Positions 60,903 to 64,000 of a stretch of DNA of 64,000 nucleotides are shown one piece after another. The DNA lies in contig DASUVM010000007.1 in NCBI GenBank assembly GCA_036378955.1, forward strand, positions 60,428 to 124,427, written 5' to 3'. The position numbers and the translations under genes were made by a program. Origin of the DNA: DASUVM01 sp036378955 (GTDB taxonomy: Bacteria > Patescibacteriota > Saccharimonadia > Saccharimonadales > Saccharimonadaceae). The first letter of the stretch is position 1; every line of letters starts with the position of its first letter. Below the pieces are notes generated by a model, which saw only the letters and a program-made list of their open reading frames with translations, did no database searches and was not told where the DNA came from.

Positions 60903-61820
60903 ATGAAAGCTAGGCTCGTCACCGCGAGCACCGCGGCCATACTGAGTGCAGCACTCATAGTTGCACCCGCGCAGGCAACACCGGCAGTACCACTGAACAT
61001 CGTGGCACTCGGAGATTCGGTCGCCAGCGGCGTAGGTGCAAGCGGCGCTAACGGTGTCGACTACCAGCCGGGCACCAACATGCCAGGTGGCTGCTACCGC
61101 AGTTACAAGTCGTATTCGGAGCAGCTCGTCGCAAGGTTGCGTGCCGCTGGCAAGCTGGTCAACTTCACCAACAAAACGTGTAGCGGCGCAACGACATATT
61201 CAGTACGTCAGACGCAGCTTGGCGCGCTCAACGCGAGCACAACGCACGTCTTGCTCACGGTCGGGGCCAACAACCTCCAGTTCGCCAAGTATGCCGGCAT
61301 CTGCATCTTCAGTGACTGCAGCGGAGCACCTTCGGCAATCACCGGTGCGCTGATTGGCCCGATGATCGTCGACCTGAGTACGCTGCTTCGCAAGATCAAG
61401 CAACTGGCGCCGCAAGCCCAGGTGATCATGGTAGGTTACGGCCAGCCCGTCACCCGAAATGCCAGCACACCAGATACGGCCGACCGGATCTGCGGAGTGT
61501 TCTCGGCAGCCGAGCGCAACACACCGGGCAAACTCTTTGAAATCAATGATGCCAACGATGTTTCGGCGTATCTCGATCTCGCCCTGTTCGGCACGGCGCT
61601 GGCACACCATGTTGACTACGTTAGTCCGTATGCGAAGTTCGGTACGCTGCGGTCAGACTTCGCAGATCACTCGCTCTGTGACACAGAGCAGTCGTTCTAC
61701 CACGGCTTCGACGCGCTAGATCCGGGTGGCGACGGCGACATCGCCGTCATCCACCCGAAGATGAAATGGCAAACCCTCGCCAGCCAACTCGTCGCCAGCG
61801 AGCTTGAGCTAATCGGTTAA
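60903..61820 (+). CDS. Secreted SGNH/GDSL-type hydrolase
   Basis: Extracellular esterase or lipase. Start at ATG 60903 (MKARLVTASTAAILSAALIVAPAQATPA), which is a clean Sec signal peptide with AQA cleavage. Mature features: LNIVALGDSVASGVGASG (block I Ser), the later GANNLQFAK (block III Asn), and C-terminal DIAVIHPKMKWQT with the catalytic Asp-His. Several Cys (YAGICIFSDCSGA and others) could form disulfides. GC-rich codon use and actinobacterial style suggest horizontal transfer; it may act on host envelope lipids. Confidence 0.9.
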   Translation: MKARLVTASTAAILSAALIVAPAQATPAVPLNIVALGDSVASGVGASGANGVDYQPGTNMPGGCYRSYKSYSEQLVARLRAAGKLVNFTNKTCSGATTYSVRQTQLGALNASTTHVLLTVGANNLQFAKYAGICIFSDCSGAPSAITGALIGPMIVDLSTLLRKIKQLAPQAQVIMVGYGQPVTRNASTPDTADRICGVFSAAERNTPGKLFEINDANDVSAYLDLALFGTALAHHVDYVSPYAKFGTLRSDFADHSLCDTEQSFYHGFDALDPGGDGDIAVIHPKMKWQTLASQLVASELELIG

Positions 61821-61828
61821 CCACAAAA

Positions 61829-62116
61829 TTAGTCACTGAAGAGCAAACACTCGTGAGCCGTCTTTTTTGCATTAGAGATGGCTCGCGGGTTCTTCATGTT
61901 CGCCTTGATGAGCCGAGAAAATAAAAGCGCCCCCACGAGCGGTATAAGAACGATAACGAGTGTCCATATTAATTTGTAAAGCCAGCTTGCCTTCTTTTTT
62001 GCAAGTAAGTCAAATAGCACCACAAGTACAAAAGCTAAAACAACAAGAAAAAAAAGAATTATAACTGCCTCTTGCACACCAAGCCCTTCAAAGACACCAA
62101 ACGATTGCTGCATCAT
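61829..62116 (-). CDS. PLDc_N-like small membrane protein
   Basis: 95-residue protein with two membrane segments (about 16-40, VIILFFLVVLAFVLVVLFDLL; about 50-68, KLIWTLVIVLIPLVGALLF). The second has the W...IPxxGALLFSR character seen in phospholipase-D N-terminal (PLDc_N) and cardiolipin-synthase anchor domains. No catalytic domain. Preceded by AAAGGTG. Confidence 0.75.
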   Translation of the reverse strand: MMQQSFGVFEGLGVQEAVIILFFLVVLAFVLVVLFDLLAKKKASWLYKLIWTLVIVLIPLVGALLFSRLIKANMKNPRAISNAKKTAHECLLFSD

Positions 62117-62182
62117 ACACCTTTCGTCTTTTTATACACCGGTAATTATAGCTCACTTAGTCCTGGCTCCAAGCTTATCGTT

Positions 62183-62211
62183 TTGACGGTATGAGTCAAT
62201 AATGCCATAAT
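62183..62211 (+). promoter_or_regulatory. Promoter of the 62248 gene
   Basis: TTGACG (62183-62188), 17-base spacer, CATAAT (62206-62211), leaving about a 30-base leader with a Shine-Dalgarno. Confidence 0.65.
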
Positions 62212-62247
62212 AGAGCCAAGCTTACCTAGCGATTGGAGAGTACTGCC

Positions 62248-62769
62248 GTGGATCTGCTCAAGGCCGGCTTTTGGCCGCTCGTTGCACTAATCTTCATGCT
62301 TCTCTGCTTTCTTTGCTTCGCACGACCGCTGTTGCGGCTTCTCGAGGTTAAGCATCGGTCTGCTGAAGACTATCGCAGAGAGCACCAGCTTGCCATTCAA
62401 GAGCGCGAGCTAGCACTCGAAGAAGACAAAGAGGCATTGTTGCGCCAGCGGCGGCTGCATCAGGAGCAAGACGCGCTCGATAAGGCGAAGTTGCAGCAAG
62501 AAACCACCGAGGCCGAAGAAAAAATCAAGCTCATCGAGGCTACCCGCCAAAACCGCATTGATGCCGAGAAGGCCGTCATTGCGGCCGGTATTGAAACGCG
62601 CATTGCACTCAACAACAAGGCCCTATTGTCGGGTGAAGCAACTGCGAACGGCCTCGACGCCGAGATGCTGAAGCTTCTTTTGGACGCTTACACAGACTGG
62701 TGTACGAGCCGTAATTCAAGCATGCCTTTCGGTGATTGGCTTGGAAATTTCGCGCACCTCATCAATTAG
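62248..62769 (+). CDS. Unknown membrane-anchored coiled-coil protein
   Basis: 173 residues from GTG 62248, seven bases after GGAGAG. One membrane anchor (about 6-30, GFWPLVALIFMLLCFLCFARPLL is cut across), then a Glu/Lys/Arg/Gln coiled coil (about 45-105, including EERELALEEDKEALLRQRR-like sequence) and a helical end. GC-rich codon use. No family. Another case of anchor plus coil. Confidence 0.65.
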   Translation: MDLLKAGFWPLVALIFMLLCFLCFARPLLRLLEVKHRSAEDYRREHQLAIQERELALEEDKEALLRQRRLHQEQDALDKAKLQQETTEAEEKIKLIEATRQNRIDAEKAVIAAGIETRIALNNKALLSGEATANGLDAEMLKLLLDAYTDWCTSRNSSMPFGDWLGNFAHLIN

Positions 62770-62781
62770 CAGTAGGCTCGG

Positions 62782-62804
62782 GGGCGTCCGCCATGCGGGC
62801 GCCC
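62782..62804 (+). terminator. Hairpin after the 62248 gene
   Basis: GGGCGTCCGC and GCGGGCGCCC arms with a CAT loop, one G:T pair, then TCTTGT. Confidence 0.7.
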
Positions 62805-62832
62805 TCTTGTCCATGTATAATAAACAATAATT

Positions 62833-63906
62833 ATGAGATTTCTAGGCATCGAAAGCAGCTGTGACGAAACCGCGGCGGCCGTGGTTGATAACGGGCGCGT
62901 GCCTTTAAGTAACGTTATTCAATCACAGGTTGATATTCATAAAATGTATGGCGGTGTCGTACCAGAGGTAGCGGCGCGCTCGCATATTGAGGTGATTTTA
63001 CCGGTGATTGACGAGGCGATGAAAAAGGCTCATTCAACCTGGAACGACATTGATGCCATTGCCGTCAGTTACGCACCCGGCCTGGTTGGTAGCCTCTTGA
63101 TTGGCGTAACCACCGCTAAAACCTTGGCTCTGCTAAAAAACAAGCCGCTCTACCCCGTTCACCACGTGCTTGGGCATGTCTATGCCAATTTTTTGCTGCC
63201 GACTCCCCCGCCCTTCCCTATTTTGGCGCTGATTGTCAGCGGTCTACACTCACAACTGGTGTTGTTTTATGATCATGATAGTTACGAACTGCTCGGCCAA
63301 ACGCAAGACGATGCCGTGGGCGAAGCCTTTGACAAAGTCGCCCGCATGCTCGGGCTCCCCTACCCCGGCGGGCCGTCAATTGCCAAAGCTGCCGCCGCAG
63401 GCGACCCTTTTGCCTTCAAATTACCGAAAGCACGAGTTGCAGGAGACTACGACTTTTCATTCTCTGGGCTCAAAACAGCCGTTTTAAGGACCCTTCAAGC
63501 CTCGATTGGTGAAGATTATAGCTTTCCCTCTCATCAGCTTCCTACGCGCTTAGACGAGGCCACAAAGCATAATATGGCAGCAAGTTTTCAGCACACGGCC
63601 ATTGAGACGCTAGTTGACAAAACCGAAAAAGCGTTTCAGGCCTACTCCCCCGCCTCGGTAGTTATCGCCGGTGGCGTCGCAGCTAACCAAGAATTACGCC
63701 TTCAACTGAGTAAACGCTTACCCATTAGCATCGATTATCCAGACGTTTCACTTTGCACTGATAATGCCGCAATGATCGCGACTCTTGGCTTTTATCACTC
63801 TCAGCGACATCCAGCTACCAACCCTCACCTGGTAGAAGCAGCGCCTAGCCTGTCAATGTACCTAAACCCAAAAACCCCTCACCTGGTAGCCAAGCAGGAT
63901 TCGTAG
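62833..63906 (+). CDS. tsaD: tRNA threonylcarbamoyladenosine transferase TsaD
   Basis: Transfers threonylcarbamoyl to A37 of ANN-decoding tRNAs. 357 residues beginning MRFLGIESSCDETAAAVVD, iron-binding HVLGHVYAN (His111, His115), ATP loops GEAFDKVARMLGLPYPGGP and VIAGGVAANQELR, and the late Asp ligand in CTDNAAMIA. A TATAAT (62816-62821) is 11 bases upstream. The last 15 codons (LNPKTPHLVAKQDS) repeat the sequence that codes PHLVEAAPS and may be a small duplication. Confidence 0.96.
   Translation: MRFLGIESSCDETAAAVVDNGRVPLSNVIQSQVDIHKMYGGVVPEVAARSHIEVILPVIDEAMKKAHSTWNDIDAIAVSYAPGLVGSLLIGVTTAKTLALLKNKPLYPVHHVLGHVYANFLLPTPPPFPILALIVSGLHSQLVLFYDHDSYELLGQTQDDAVGEAFDKVARMLGLPYPGGPSIAKAAAAGDPFAFKLPKARVAGDYDFSFSGLKTAVLRTLQASIGEDYSFPSHQLPTRLDEATKHNMAASFQHTAIETLVDKTEKAFQAYSPASVVIAGGVAANQELRLQLSKRLPISIDYPDVSLCTDNAAMIATLGFYHSQRHPATNPHLVEAAPSLSMYLNPKTPHLVAKQDS
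63822..63889 (+). repeat. 14-bp direct repeat within the tsaD 3' end
   Basis: CCCTCACCTGGTAG occurs at 63822-63835 and 63876-63889, in different surroundings. The second copy lies in the last residues of tsaD. Possible short duplication. Confidence 0.6.
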
Positions 63907-63999
63907 GTAGTGAACGGCGTAGCCGTTCACCGAGCGAGGAAACGAGCTCGTAAGATGCATGTGTTGCTTGAGGATGTCAAAGACAGCCTCAATCTTTGG
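63862..63999 (-). CDS. Possible transposase C-terminal remnant (runs off right edge)
   Basis: Minus-strand frame open from the window edge to a stop at 63862, overlapping the tsaD end. The first part reads KIEAVFDILKQHMHLTSSFP, then RSVNGYAVHYLR, resembling the KIExxFxxLKxxFxL...R...F..H.LR end of DDE transposases. The later residues come from tsaD antisense sequence. It contains a 9-bp palindrome (63910-63930). The call rests on a short match and is tentative. Confidence 0.3.
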   Translation of the reverse strand, partial: PKIEAVFDILKQHMHLTSSFPRSVNGYAVHYLRILLGYQVRGFWV

Positions 64000-64000
64000 C

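Noticed and set aside
1..64000. CRISPR array, rRNA operon or prophage
   Set aside because: No spaced direct repeats, rRNA sequence, or phage structural genes were found on reading through the window.

Overview
The window looks like chromosome from a Candidate Phyla Radiation bacterium, most probably Candidatus Saccharibacteria (TM7). The evidence is: compact gene packing; housekeeping proteins with CPR-like lengths and sequences (long RNase J, short TruB, sigma factor without region 1.1); many small proteins found in no familiar family; no biosynthetic operons; the standard code with TGA used as stop; and moderate GC. Two WhiB-type proteins, a family otherwise typical of Actinobacteria, fit an actinobacterium-associated epibiont. 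The assignment is inferred from gene content, since no rRNA is present.

Layout. 1-10 kb: left-edge partial gene, ftsK, YpfJ-type metallopeptidase, RNase J, family-4 uracil-DNA glycosylase, a frameshifted unknown gene, pnp. 10-23 kb: a broken two-part unknown gene, whiB, rpsO, truB, a PIG-L deacetylase, a degenerate DHH-like protein, rpsT with a histone-like tail, holA, mutM-HAD, dut-kinase. 23-32 kb: a minus-strand replication and transcription block dnaG - rpoD - P-loop kinase - WhiB fusion - polA - histidine phosphatase. 32-42 kb: orn, gdhA-msrB, mscL, argS, two unknown proteins, a DUF1361-like membrane protein, pyrG, and an IS481-type insertion sequence. 43-49 kb: cyclopropane fatty acid synthase, a frameshifted HExxH protein, tRNA-Ser(GGA), a nested long inverted repeat, a MacB-like ABC exporter, a sugar-phosphate isomerase. 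49-56.6 kb: orphan proteins, groES-groEL behind a CIRCE operator, and a tandem pair of paralogous orphans. 56.6-64 kb: phosphomannomutase, a hydrolase pseudogene, FemAB, a short MurE-like ligase, a secreted SGNH hydrolase, tsaD, and a possible transposase remnant.

How the genes fit together. Three themes dominate: DNA replication and repair (ftsK, polA, dnaG, holA, mutM, udg, dut), RNA turnover (rnj, pnp, orn) and envelope building (cfa, murE, femAB, ABC exporter, mscL, sugar-phosphate enzymes). Two initiation styles coexist. Many housekeeping genes have a -10 hexamer only 6-11 bases before the start codon (ftsK, pyrG, argS, murE, cfa, macB-type ATPase and others), implying leaderless mRNAs. 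Several GC-richer accessory genes (whiB, 13901-14435, 51194, 60903, 62248) instead have clearer promoters, Shine-Dalgarno sites or hairpin terminators and look acquired.

The most unusual observations are: two DNA-maintenance enzymes that have lost most of their metal-ligand cysteines (the UDG Fe-S cluster and the DnaG zinc site); a WhiB domain fused to a novel N-terminal region inside the dnaG-rpoD-polA block; a ~180-bp nested inverted repeat beside tRNA-Ser; a dyad joining promoter and start codon of an orphan gene; and a tandem orphan paralogue pair. No CRISPR array, rRNA or recognisable prophage was seen. No stretch over about 300 bases is empty apart from 58066-58456, which holds a pseudogene.
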